Shown here piece after piece: positions 8,835-17,012 of a stretch of DNA of 64,000 nucleotides. Source of the DNA: Glycomyces terrestris (GTDB lineage: Bacteria; Actinomycetota; Actinomycetes; Mycobacteriales; Micromonosporaceae); NCBI RefSeq assembly GCF_003933745.1, contig NZ_RSEB01000002.1, positions 248,001 to 312,000 on the forward strand. Reading direction: 5' to 3'. Within the stretch, counting starts at the first letter, position 1. Each line of letters begins with the position of its first letter. The position numbers and the translations under genes are program-made. The notes under the pieces are model-generated. The model was not told where the DNA came from, searched no databases, and was given only the letters and a program-made list of their open reading frames with translations.

Positions 8835-10489
8835 CGCGGCTCGGCGGCCGGGGCCGCCGACGGCACGGCGTCGACAGCCGGAATGACCTCGGTCGCGTCC
8901 TCGACGGGTTCGAGCGAGTCGGTCGGCGTCTCGTCCGCGGACGGCGCCGGCCTGGCGGTGAGCTCGCGGCGCGCGGTCGGCAGGGGCACGGTGTTCATCG
9001 GCCCGAGCGCGCCCGGGAGCAGGACCGCGCCGAGCAGCGGCGTGTCGATCTGGCGCATGGCGACCGCGGCGGCCGCGGTCTCGCCGATCGCGTCGCGCTG
9101 CGACTGGACGGCGAGGATCACGGCGTCGGCGTGCCCGGCGAGCAGCTGGGCGTCGGCGGAGCACGACAGCGGCGGCGCGTCGACGACGACGAACCGGCCG
9201 GCCTCGGCGAGCTTCGCGAACGTCTCGGCGGCGGCCTCGCTGGTGGGCCCGGCCGCGCGCGCGGCGGCGCCGGGGCCGATCACCGACAGGCTCGGCTGCC
9301 GCGGCGCGGCCTGCACGGCCTCGGCGAGGTCGATCCGGCCCGACCAGGCGTCCGCGAGCCCGGGCACCGGGTCGGTGCCGAACAGCTCGGGCAGGCCCAC
9401 GGTGGTGCTCGGGTTGGCGGCGACGGCCGTGACGCGGTCGCCCGCGCGGGCCATCGCGGTGGCGAGGTTCGCGGCGACGACGCTCGCGGCCGGTCCGGGC
9501 GCGACCCCGGCGACGACGATGACGCGCTGCTCGCGGGTCAGCTGGGAGGCGACGATGTTCCGCAGCTGCGAGAACACGCGCCCGCCGGGGCTGTAGGCGC
9601 CGAAGACCTCGCGGCGCTGGAACTTCACGGCCGGCGGCACGGAGGCGAGCACGTCGAGCTCGCACCGGTCGACGAGGTCGGCCGGGTAGGACACCTTGCG
9701 CGCCAGGCGGTGCCGCGCCCACGCGAGCATGAGCCCGAGCGGGAGCCCGGCGCCGATCGCGGCGGCGAGGTTGAACATCGCGTTCGGGCTGACCGGGGCC
9801 TGCGGCAGCGACGCCTGGTTGATGACCCGGCCCGGTGAGACGGCCTCGGCCTGGGCCTGGAGGCCCGCGACCGCCGCCTCGATCTCGGCCGCGCGGCTCT
9901 GGAGGTCCTGGAGGTCGGACTCGAGCCCGGCGCGGCCGCCCTCGCCCGCGTCGAGGCCGTCGAGCCGGTCCTCGGCCGCCTCGATCTCGGTGGTCACCGT
10001 CTCGAGCTCGACGGCCGCGGCGGCGATCTCCCGCTCGATGGACGCGGTGGCCCCGGCGAGCCGGTGCGCGAGGTACGCCTCGCTGAACGCGACGGTGCCC
10101 TCCTGCGCGGCCTGCGGCGTGCCCGCCTTGAAGCTGATCTCGAGCACCGCGGTGTTCGGCGGCACGGTGACCGACACCTGCGAGACGAGGTCGGCGGCCG
10201 GGTCGGCCCCGAGCGCCGCGGCGGCGGCCTCGGCGACCTCGGTGGACTTGACCAGCTGCGCCTCGGTGTCCAGGTTGACCTGTCCGGCGGTGCGGGCCCC
10301 CTGGACCTCCGTGTCGCCCGCGGTCGGGAGCACGAGGACCGAGGCGGTCGACTCGTAGACCTCCTGGCTCAGCTCGGTGTAGGCCACGCCGGCGGCGAGC
10401 GCCGCGGCGACGGTGCCGGCGACGAGCCACCAGGAGCGGCGGACGATGACGCCGTAATCGGCGAGCGTGCGGGCGGCAGGGGTCCTCAA
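8831..10489 (-). CDS. Wzz-like chain-length protein fused to a P-loop-dead BY-kinase-like domain
   Basis: A 552-residue protein. A membrane helix at about 19-37 (WWLVAGTVAAALAAGVAYT), a Wzz ectodomain with coiled coil at about 140-225, a second helix at about 235-258 after a proline-rich VNPxxP-like segment (LPQAPVSPNA), then a cytoplasmic Rossmann domain of the tyrosine-kinase/ParA type. The expected Walker A sequence is replaced by VVAGVAPGPAASVVAANLA, which has no GK(S/T). VVVDAPPL is the Walker B-like segment. The tail from about 495 is proline/glutamate-rich without a tyrosine cluster. It probably controls chain length without autokinase activity. TTG at 10489 follows an AAAGGG site. It is the first gene of the operon. 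Confidence 0.82.
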   Translation of the reverse strand: MRTPAARTLADYGVIVRRSWWLVAGTVAAALAAGVAYTELSQEVYESTASVLVLPTAGDTEVQGARTAGQVNLDTEAQLVKSTEVAEAAAAALGADPAADLVSQVSVTVPPNTAVLEISFKAGTPQAAQEGTVAFSEAYLAHRLAGATASIEREIAAAAVELETVTTEIEAAEDRLDGLDAGEGGRAGLESDLQDLQSRAAEIEAAVAGLQAQAEAVSPGRVINQASLPQAPVSPNAMFNLAAAIGAGLPLGLMLAWARHRLARKVSYPADLVDRCELDVLASVPPAVKFQRREVFGAYSPGGRVFSQLRNIVASQLTREQRVIVVAGVAPGPAASVVAANLATAMARAGDRVTAVAANPSTTVGLPELFGTDPVPGLADAWSGRIDLAEAVQAAPRQPSLSVIGPGAAARAAGPTSEAAAETFAKLAEAGRFVVVDAPPLSCSADAQLLAGHADAVILAVQSQRDAIGETAAAAVAMRQIDTPLLGAVLLPGALGPMNTVPLPTARRELTARPAPSADETPTDSLEPVEDATEVIPAVDAVPSAAPAAEPR

Positions 10490-10680
10490 CGCGAAGCCCT
10501 TTCTCGTTCTAGGGATCTCGAATGAGTAACGAGCGATGTGTCCCTCAGGTGACGGCCGCGCCGCGCCGCGCGCGACGGGGGTTGTATTCGGGAGAGGAGA
10601 CGAGTAGAAACCAATTTGTTCGCTAATATGGTGATTCGCAATATTGAGTCCGGATCACATTGGACGGAAGAAGGTGGACG
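10490..10680. promoter_or_regulatory. AT-rich divergent control region of the polysaccharide operon and GH26-like gene
   Basis: 191 bases between divergent starts, unusually A+T-rich at 10605-10660. A perfect-looking -10, TAATAT, is at 10624-10629 on the plus strand and would serve the GH26-like gene; no good -35 at 17 bases. TTCGC followed by AATAT-type sequence occurs twice, 10619-10629 and 10634-10644, an 11-base imperfect direct repeat that could bind a regulator. Confidence 0.4.
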
Positions 10681-12663
10681 ATGAGCGGCACCGACGCGCG
10701 GCAGCGCCTTCCGCTCGCGACCGGCCGCGGGATCGTGACCGTGCTCGCGGTCCTCCCGCTGGTCCTGGCGGGATTCGTCATCGGCTACGGGGTCGGCTCG
10801 GGCGACGGCCGCTTCGGCGACGCCGTCCGCGAGGCGTGGGAGGGCGGCGACGGCGCGGTCGACCACCGGCCCCTCGCGGCCTCCTTCACCGCGACCGGGG
10901 TCGCGGGCCGCGCGCCCGACGCGCCCGCCGTGCTGCCCGTCGGCTACTCCGACGACCTCGGCATCGCGGTGACCCACCTCCAGTTCGCGGTCGACGAGTC
11001 CACGGTCCGGCCCGCGCACACCGCCGAGCTGCGCCTGCCGGTCGCCGTCCCGCCGGACTCCGAGGGCATGACCGTCGAGGTCGCCTCCGTCCACCCGGTC
11101 AGCTGCCTGTGCTCGCTCACCGCCGCCACCGCACCGCCCTACGGCACCGTCTGGGACGCCGTCGAGGTCGACGCCGCGACGACCGAGATCGTCTTCGACG
11201 TCACCGGCGCGATCAACGCCCCCGGCCGGTACGGCTTCGCCGTCACCAGCCCCGACCGCAAGGCCTACCTCGAACTCGAAGGCGCCGAGTACGACGCGGG
11301 CCCGGCCCTGCGCACGGTGTCCGAACCGGACGCCCCGACCGGGCCGCTCCCGCCGACCGCGCCGGGCGACCCGACGACCGCGCCGCCGACGGACCCGCCG
11401 AGCACCGACGCGCCCTCCGCCGCCCCGTCCGATCCGCCGGCCACCACCGATCCGGCTACCGACCCGGCGCCCGCGTCCGGCGACCCGGCGAGCCCGGCCG
11501 CGCCGCCCGCCACCACGTCACCCGCCACCGAGCCGCCGACGGCCGAGCCGCCGACGACCGCGCCGCCAACGACCGCGCCGACCGGCCCGCCCGCCGACCC
11601 GTTCGACCCGGCCGCCTCGCCCAGCCCGTCGACCGACCCGTCCGCGGTCCCCGGCCTCCCGGCCGCCGAGCCGACCGAGCCGCTGCCCGAGTCCGGCCAG
11701 TCCGAGGACCAGCTGAGCGTCTGCACCACCGGCGACAAGCTCGTCCCGACGTGCGGCGCCCTCGTCGGCGTCGCCCCGGCCGCGCACACCAGCAAGGTCA
11801 AAGAGGACGAGCTCCTCGCCTTCGAGGAGCGCGTCCAGCACACGCAGCAGATCTACCACGCCTACGAGCGCGGCGACGACCGCCTGTTCCCGACCGACGC
11901 GCAGATCGCGCTCACCCGGGACCCCGAGCGCCCGCGCACGCTCTTCATCAACTGGAAGCCGCGCATGGCCTCCTGGGCCGAGATCGCCGCCGGCGACCCC
12001 GAGGTCGACGCCTACCTCGACCGGCTCGCCGCCCACATCACCGCGAACTTCGACAAGCCGTTCTTCTTCACCGTCCACCACGAGCCCGAGAACGACGTGA
12101 TCCAGCGCGCCGGCTCCGGCATGGAGCCCGGCGACTACGCGGACATGTTCCGGTACGTCGTCGAGCGCCTGCGCGCCAACGGCGTCGACAACCTCGTGTC
12201 CGTCATGAACTACATGGGCTACCTCAAGTGGGTCGAGAAGCCCTGGCACGACCAGCTGTACCCGGGCGACGACGTCGTCGACTGGATCGGGCTCTCCGGC
12301 TACGGCCAGTCCCTCCACGACGACGGCCGCTCCGACTTCGGCGAGATCGTCGACCAGACCAAGGGCGACACCGCCTGGCCCGGCTTCTACCACTGGGTCG
12401 CCAAGGAGCACCCGGACAAGCCGATGATGCTCGCCGAATGGGGCGTCTTCCACGAGGAGGAGTACCCCGACCACCAGACCGCGGTCTTCCAGGCCGCCCG
12501 CTACCAGATGGCCCACTACCCGCGCCTGAAGGCCATCGTCTACTTCGAGACGCCCGCGGACTCCAACGGCGGCAGGAACTCCGAGATCCACCGCGACGAA
12601 GGCGCCCTGGAGGCGTTCCGGGCCCTGATGCGCTCGCCGTTCTTCGACGTCCGCCTCGAGTAG
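10681..12663 (+). CDS. Membrane-anchored GH26-like glycoside hydrolase
   Basis: A 660-residue protein with a short basic N-terminus, one membrane helix at about 17-39, an extracellular beta-type domain to about 215, a proline/threonine/alanine linker at about 215-340, and a catalytic TIM-barrel-like domain from about 380. FTVHHEPEND places a probable acid/base at Glu468 and MLAEWGVF a probable nucleophile at Glu586, matching the two glutamates of GH26 (mannanase/glucanase clan A). ATG at 10681 follows a GAAGG site; an upstream TTG at 10660 is less likely. Being divergent from the polysaccharide operon, it may trim or release that polymer at the cell surface; substrate unknown. Confidence 0.72.
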   Translation: MSGTDARQRLPLATGRGIVTVLAVLPLVLAGFVIGYGVGSGDGRFGDAVREAWEGGDGAVDHRPLAASFTATGVAGRAPDAPAVLPVGYSDDLGIAVTHLQFAVDESTVRPAHTAELRLPVAVPPDSEGMTVEVASVHPVSCLCSLTAATAPPYGTVWDAVEVDAATTEIVFDVTGAINAPGRYGFAVTSPDRKAYLELEGAEYDAGPALRTVSEPDAPTGPLPPTAPGDPTTAPPTDPPSTDAPSAAPSDPPATTDPATDPAPASGDPASPAAPPATTSPATEPPTAEPPTTAPPTTAPTGPPADPFDPAASPSPSTDPSAVPGLPAAEPTEPLPESGQSEDQLSVCTTGDKLVPTCGALVGVAPAAHTSKVKEDELLAFEERVQHTQQIYHAYERGDDRLFPTDAQIALTRDPERPRTLFINWKPRMASWAEIAAGDPEVDAYLDRLAAHITANFDKPFFFTVHHEPENDVIQRAGSGMEPGDYADMFRYVVERLRANGVDNLVSVMNYMGYLKWVEKPWHDQLYPGDDVVDWIGLSGYGQSLHDDGRSDFGEIVDQTKGDTAWPGFYHWVAKEHPDKPMMLAEWGVFHEEEYPDHQTAVFQAARYQMAHYPRLKAIVYFETPADSNGGRNSEIHRDEGALEAFRALMRSPFFDVRLE

Positions 12664-12670
12664 CCCGCCG

Positions 12671-13252
12671 TCACCCGGCTCCGGGGGCCTTCGGGTGCCG
12701 CTTGTACGGCGACACGAACCGGTCCCCGGGGATCGCGAACCGCCACGCGGTGTCCGCGGCCTTCATGATGCCGGTGCGCGGGCCCGCCACCGACGCCGTC
12801 GGCGCGCCCGCGCGGACCGCGCCGACCATGTCGCGGCCGTCGTCCGACCGGTCCCAGCCCATCGCCTGCGCCAGCCGCGCCGGGCCCCGCGCCAGGTCCC
12901 GGTCCGGCACGCGCTCGCCTCGCCGGGCGCGCGCCAGCGCCTCGCCCTCGACGACCTCGCCGGCGCGCAGCAGCACCGCCGCGCCCGCGCCGTCCTCGCC
13001 GCACACCAGGTTCGCGCAGTAGTGCATCCCGTAGGTGAAGTACACGTACAGGAACCCGGCCGGACCGAACATCACCGCCGTGCGCTTCGTCGGCCCGCGG
13101 AAGGAGTGCGAGGCCGGGTCGTCCTCGCGGTACGCCTCGACCTCCGTCAGCCGCACCGACACGCCGTTCGCGGTCACGATGCAGCCCAGCAGCTCCGGGG
13201 CCACCACGACCGGGTCCCGGGCGAAGAACGACCGGTCGAGCGGACCGCTCAC
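12671..13252 (-). CDS. 3-methyladenine DNA glycosylase (AAG/MPG family)
   Basis: A 193-residue monofunctional DNA glycosylase that removes alkylated purines. Family features: RDPVVVAPELLGCIV at the start, LTEVEAYREDDPASHSFRG with the catalytic glutamate near 39-41, MFGPAGFLYVYFTYGMHYC (DNA-intercalating tyrosine and active-site region), and LARGPARLAQAMG. Length fits the family. The GTG at 13252 overlaps the stop of the DUF3515 gene (GTGA), which fixes the start. It therefore looks translationally coupled to the membrane protein gene, although the two functions are unrelated. Confidence 0.92.
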   Translation of the reverse strand: MSGPLDRSFFARDPVVVAPELLGCIVTANGVSVRLTEVEAYREDDPASHSFRGPTKRTAVMFGPAGFLYVYFTYGMHYCANLVCGEDGAGAAVLLRAGEVVEGEALARARRGERVPDRDLARGPARLAQAMGWDRSDDGRDMVGAVRAGAPTASVAGPRTGIMKAADTAWRFAIPGDRFVSPYKRHPKAPGAG

Positions 13253-13791
13253 GCGCACCCGGTCGGCGCGTCCGCGGCCGCCGGGACCTTCTCGGCGATC
13301 GCCTTCGACAGGTCGTTGAGCACGTCCACCGGCTGCTCGTTCTCCTCGGGGACGCGCACCGCGACCGGCACCTGCCGGTCCAGCGTCGTCCACTCCAGAC
13401 CCTCTTCGTCCGAGTGCCAGCAGACCCCGTTGAGCTTGTACACCGCCGCGGTGTCGGCGACCGCGACCGCCTCGGCCCCGCACGTCGCCACCGTCGCCGG
13501 GTCGCCGTACGCGAGCACCGACTCCGCCGCGCCCTCGCCGCCCTCGACCGGGCGCGCCTCCAGGCCCCCGGCCGTGTCCGGCGCGGTCGCCGTCAGCGCC
13601 AGGCACACCACCGCGTCCTCGTCGTTCAGCTCCGGCACGGTCACCGTCACCGGCGACAGGTCCGCCTGCACCAGGTCCGAGTGCTCCTCGGCCGCGGGCG
13701 CCATCGCGTTGTAGATGAGCACGCCCGCGACGGCCGCCACCGGCACCGCCACGGCGGTCGCGATGACCGCCGGAAGCCTCGACTCGCCCAC
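13249..13791 (-). CDS. DUF3515 membrane-anchored protein
   Basis: A 180-residue protein with one N-terminal membrane helix (about 6-28) and an outward domain. The sequence PVTVTVPELNDEDAVVCLAL, ATCGAEAV and GVCWHSDEEG...TLDRQVPVAVRVP is the pattern of the actinobacterial DUF3515 family, which is usually found close to thiL and an Lrp-type gene, as here. Conserved cysteines could pair outside the membrane. GTG at 13791. It follows the Lrp-type gene after 9 bases. Its role is unknown. Confidence 0.85.
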   Translation of the reverse strand: MGESRLPAVIATAVAVPVAAVAGVLIYNAMAPAAEEHSDLVQADLSPVTVTVPELNDEDAVVCLALTATAPDTAGGLEARPVEGGEGAAESVLAYGDPATVATCGAEAVAVADTAAVYKLNGVCWHSDEEGLEWTTLDRQVPVAVRVPEENEQPVDVLNDLSKAIAEKVPAAADAPTGCA

Positions 13792-13800
13792 GGGCCCTCC

Positions 13801-14040
13801 TCAGATCTCGAGGATCGAACAGGTCAGCGTGCGGGTTATGCCCGCCACCCGCTGGACTCTACTCACCACCGCGTGCCCGAGCGGGTCGCCGGTGGACGCC
13901 TCGGTGAGCACGACCACGTCGTACGGGCCGGTCACGGCGTCGACCCTGACCACGCCCTCGATCTCGGACACGGCCTCGCTCACCGGGCCGGCCATCCCGA
14001 CCTCGGTCTGGATCAGCATGTACGCCTGCACCTGCGCCAT
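13801..14040 (-). CDS. Stand-alone Lrp/AsnC ligand-binding (RAM) domain protein
   Basis: A 79-residue protein consisting only of the alpha/beta RAM domain of Lrp/AsnC regulators (YMLIQTEVGMAG, VVRVDAVTGPYDVVVLTEA, VQRVAGITRTLTC). It has no helix-turn-helix, so it cannot act alone as a DNA-binding repressor; such short members oligomerise and may bind amino acids. ATG at 14040 follows a GGGGGAGG site. It is divergent from thiL by 145 bases and heads a three-gene unit with DUF3515 and the DNA glycosylase. Confidence 0.88.
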   Translation of the reverse strand: MAQVQAYMLIQTEVGMAGPVSEAVSEIEGVVRVDAVTGPYDVVVLTEASTGDPLGHAVVSRVQRVAGITRTLTCSILEI

Positions 14041-14185
14041 CACAGGCCACCTCCCCCGCGCGGCGAGGAGCGGACGGTGTGGGGCCGCACCCGACACGGG
14101 CGGGCCTGACCGCTTCCCGTTCGCCTCTGAGCGAAGATTACCGAGTGATCCACCGACCTTCAAGCGACCGAGGAATGATCCGACC

Positions 14186-15136
14186 GTGAGCGAGACCGTC
14201 GCCGAGGTCGGCGAATTCCGCCTGATCGAGCGCTTCACCCGGCACTTCGGCACCACCGACGCGGTGCTGCTCGGCCCCGGCGACGACGCCGCCGTGGTCG
14301 CCGCCCCCGACGGCCGGGTCGTCGCCTGCACCGACATGCTCGTCGAAGGCAACCACTTCCGCCGCGACTGGTGCTCCGCGGCCGACGTCGGCCACAAGGC
14401 CGCCGCCGTCAACCTCGCCGACGTCGCCGCCATGGGCGCCCGGCCCACCGCGCTCCTCGCCGCCGTGTGCGCGCCCCAGGACACGCCCGCCGAATGGCTC
14501 GAAGGGCTCGCCGCCGGCCTCGCCGACGAGGCCGCCGCGGTCGGCGCCGCCGTCGTCGGCGGCGACACCACCCGCGGCGACCAGCTGACGATCACCGTCA
14601 CCGCCCTCGGCGACCTCGAAGGCCGCGCCCCCGTCACCCGCGGCGGCGCGCGCCCCGGCGACGTCATCGCGCTCGCCGGCAAGGTCGGCTGGGCCGCCGG
14701 CGGCCTGAACGTCCTCTCCCGCGGCTTCCGCTCCCCGGGCGCCCTCGTCGGCGCCTACCGCCGGCCGCAGCCGCCGTACGCGGCCGCCCGCGACGCCGCC
14801 CTCATGGGCGTCAACGCCATGATCGACGTCTCCGACGGCCTCCTCGCCGACCTCGGCCACATCGCGACCGCCTCCGGCGTCGCGATCGACGTCGACACCG
14901 CGGCGCTCCCGGTCCCCGAGGCGATGCGCAACGCCGCCGAAGCCCTGGGCTCCGACGCCCGCCGCTGGCTCCTCACCGGCGGCGAGGACCACGCGCTGGC
15001 CGCGGCGTTCCCGGCCGACGTGCTCCTGCCCGAGGGATGGCGGCGCATCGGATCGGTCGCCGAGGGCGCGGGCGTCACCGTCGACGGCCGCCGCTGGACC
15101 GGCCCGACCGGCTGGGACCACTTCGCGACCGCGTGA
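14186..15136 (+). CDS. thiL: Thiamine-monophosphate kinase
   Basis: A 316-residue enzyme that phosphorylates thiamine monophosphate to thiamine pyrophosphate with ATP. Typical ThiL segments are EFRLIERFT, LLGPGDDAAVV (metal/ATP site near 35), CTDMLVEG.HF, GHKAAAVNLADVAAMGA, GGDTTRGD and the catalytic MIDVSDGLLADLGHIA near 215-230. GTG at 14186 fits best; a nearby ATG at 14175 is out of frame. No TPP-riboswitch-like leader is seen in the 145 bases upstream. Confidence 0.95.
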   Translation: MSETVAEVGEFRLIERFTRHFGTTDAVLLGPGDDAAVVAAPDGRVVACTDMLVEGNHFRRDWCSAADVGHKAAAVNLADVAAMGARPTALLAAVCAPQDTPAEWLEGLAAGLADEAAAVGAAVVGGDTTRGDQLTITVTALGDLEGRAPVTRGGARPGDVIALAGKVGWAAGGLNVLSRGFRSPGALVGAYRRPQPPYAAARDAALMGVNAMIDVSDGLLADLGHIATASGVAIDVDTAALPVPEAMRNAAEALGSDARRWLLTGGEDHALAAAFPADVLLPEGWRRIGSVAEGAGVTVDGRRWTGPTGWDHFATA

Positions 15137-15162
15137 GCGCCGGTTCTCGGACACGACGAAGC

Positions 15163-15187
15163 GCCGCCGGGGCCGAGCCCCGGCGGC
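15163..15187. terminator. Bidirectional hairpin between thiL and rpmB
   Basis: An 11-bp perfect stem (15163-15173 with 15177-15187) closes a 3-base CGA loop. It stands 26 bases after the thiL stop and 23 bases after the rpmB stop, so it can end both converging transcripts. No T-tract is needed or seen. Confidence 0.8.
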
Positions 15188-15210
15188 GAAAGTCTTCTCG
15201 GCGTCAGCCC

Positions 15211-15402
15211 TTAGCGGGTGACCTTGCCGGCCTTGATGCACGAGGTGCAGACCTTGGCGCGGCGCTTGTTGTCGCCGGAGCCAGTCGCGATGCGGATGGT
15301 CTGCAGGTTCGGGTTCCAACGACGACGGGTCTTCTTGTGGGACCACGGGACGTTGTTGCCGAAGCCCGGGCGCTTGGCACAGACTTCACACACGCTCGAC
15401 AT
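15211..15402 (-). CDS. rpmB: Ribosomal protein L28, zinc-ribbon (C+) form
   Basis: A 63-residue large-subunit protein. SSVCEVCAKRPGFG...SHKKTRRRWNPNLQ...CTSCIKAGKV shows two CxxC pairs, the zinc-binding form normally made in zinc-replete cells. ATG at 15402. A TAGAAT -10-like hexamer lies at 15460-15465 on the minus strand. The leader holds a CCCGCC/GGCGGG hairpin at 15434-15449, just upstream of the gene. Confidence 0.97.
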   Translation of the reverse strand: MSSVCEVCAKRPGFGNNVPWSHKKTRRRWNPNLQTIRIATGSGDNKRRAKVCTSCIKAGKVTR

Positions 15403-15675
15403 AATCCAAAACTCCTGCTTGACGTTCATTCGACCCGCCTGACGGCGGGCAACCCGGTAATTCTAACGGACCCGGATGACCCCTGCCCATGCAGGTCGGG
15501 GGACCTGCGCCACAGCCGCTGCGGCGCGTCCTTCGAGGACGCCCGGCCACCGCTCTGTACTGTGGCGGCTGCCGCGGTCGGCTACCGTCGGTGACTCTAG
15601 GATGGGCGTTGATCCCGTAGGCTGGCCGCATACAGATGATGTGCCGATGCCCATAGCTTCTTTGGTGAGTCGAAC

Positions 15676-16938
15676 ATGAGCAACACCCCGCAGCAGCCCG
15701 CCGACGGTTGGCAGTCCCCGCAACAGCCCCCGGTGTACCGGCCCAACGAGCAGCCCCCGGAGGAACCCCCGCCGTGGTCGCCGGAGAGCCAGCGGATGTC
15801 GGGGATGAGCCAGCAGCAGCCGGGGCCCGGCCCGGTCGAGGCCGACGGGACCGTGAAGTACGTCGGCGGCCCCGGCCAGCCGTCGCCGCCGCCGTTCGGC
15901 CCGCCGCCGGGCGTGCCGATCTCCCCGTTCGACCAGCCCTCCCAGCCCCCGCAGCAGATGTCCCCCCAGATGCCGCAGCAGATGCCCGCGGCCGACCCGT
16001 TCGGAGGCGGCGGCGGGGTGCCGGTCTCCGGGATGCCGGTCTCGGGGATGCCGCCGGTCTCGTCGATCCCGGCCTCGGGCATGCCGGTCTCGGGTCCCGC
16101 GGGGCAGTACGGCCAGCAGCCGCCGTACGGCCAGCCGCCGTTCGGCGGGGGCCAGTTCGGCCCCCAGGGCGGCCAGCTCGTGCCCGTCTCCGGAGGCGGC
16201 GGCGGGGCGCAGCCGTGGGGCGCGCCCGACACCATCAAGCGCAAGAAGAAGGGCGGCAAGGGCCCGATGTGGCTCTTGATCGTCGGCGTCGTCGTCATCG
16301 CGATCGCCCTCGGCGTGGGCGGGTTCTTCCTGTTCAGCCCCGGCGGCGACCCGAGTGACGAGCAGACCGGCACCATCGAGAGCAACTCGCAGGAGGCCGA
16401 GACGAGCGCCGAGGCGTCCGCCGACCCGTCGGCCACCGGTGAGGCGTCGGCGTCCCCGAGCGCGGAGGCCACCTCCGAGGCCCCCGCCGAGACGCCGGCC
16501 GCGACCACGGTCCTCGCGAACGAGGGCTCGGGCCTGAGCATCCTCGTCCCCGAGGGCTCCGCCGAGGCCACGAGCCCGCCCGCGGTGTTCACCGACGTCA
16601 CCGGCAGCACCCTGGCCGGCGGCCCGACCGTCTACTTCGGCACCCTCGACAGCGCCGCGATCGGCGCCGGCGAGGACGTCAACGTCGAGGCCCTCGGCGC
16701 GAACCTCCAGAACCTCGCCGCCGAATGGGCCGGCGGCGCGGCCGAGAGCCCCAGCGGCGGCCAGTACCGCGTCGACGCCCGCTCGGCGTACTTCAACACG
16801 TTCACCGTCGGCGGCAACACGGTCATGACCGCGGTCGTCCAGAACGGCGGCGCCTACGTCGGCTTCGTCGGCCTGGCCACGCCCGAGCAGGTCGAGGCCC
16901 TGGAAGCGGCCCGCGCCAGCATCAGCTTCGGCCCCTGA
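15676..16938 (+). CDS. Single-pass membrane protein with proline-rich cytoplasmic half
   Basis: A 420-residue protein of unknown function. Residues 1-190 are a low-complexity cytoplasmic region rich in Pro, Gln, Gly and Met, with an SGMPVSG-type repeat near 118-140. A basic stretch KRKKKGGKG precedes one membrane helix at about 201-222. An Ala/Ser/Glu linker follows, then a compact outward domain from about 280 (LSILVPEGS...VYFGTLDSAAIG...MTAVVQNGGAYVGFVG). ATG at 15676. Actinobacterial proteins of this layout are common near signalling or envelope genes, but no family name can be given. Confidence 0.8.
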   Translation: MSNTPQQPADGWQSPQQPPVYRPNEQPPEEPPPWSPESQRMSGMSQQQPGPGPVEADGTVKYVGGPGQPSPPPFGPPPGVPISPFDQPSQPPQQMSPQMPQQMPAADPFGGGGGVPVSGMPVSGMPPVSSIPASGMPVSGPAGQYGQQPPYGQPPFGGGQFGPQGGQLVPVSGGGGGAQPWGAPDTIKRKKKGGKGPMWLLIVGVVVIAIALGVGGFFLFSPGGDPSDEQTGTIESNSQEAETSAEASADPSATGEASASPSAEATSEAPAETPAATTVLANEGSGLSILVPEGSAEATSPPAVFTDVTGSTLAGGPTVYFGTLDSAAIGAGEDVNVEALGANLQNLAAEWAGGAAESPSGGQYRVDARSAYFNTFTVGGNTVMTAVVQNGGAYVGFVGLATPEQVEALEAARASISFGP

Positions 16939-17012
16939 TCCGGCGACCTCCGGGGGAGGAGGCGGCACCGACGGGTACCGCGTCCTCCCCCGGAGGCGTA
17001 TCCTCATGGCCC

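Noticed and set aside
12671-13606. A 311-codon reading for the DNA glycosylase.
   Set aside because: The extra N-terminal residues are antisense-like low complexity, and the GTG at 13252 overlapping the upstream stop gives the normal family length.
14041-14185. A TPP riboswitch before thiL.
   Set aside because: The spacer is short and has no recognisable CUGAGA-type core.
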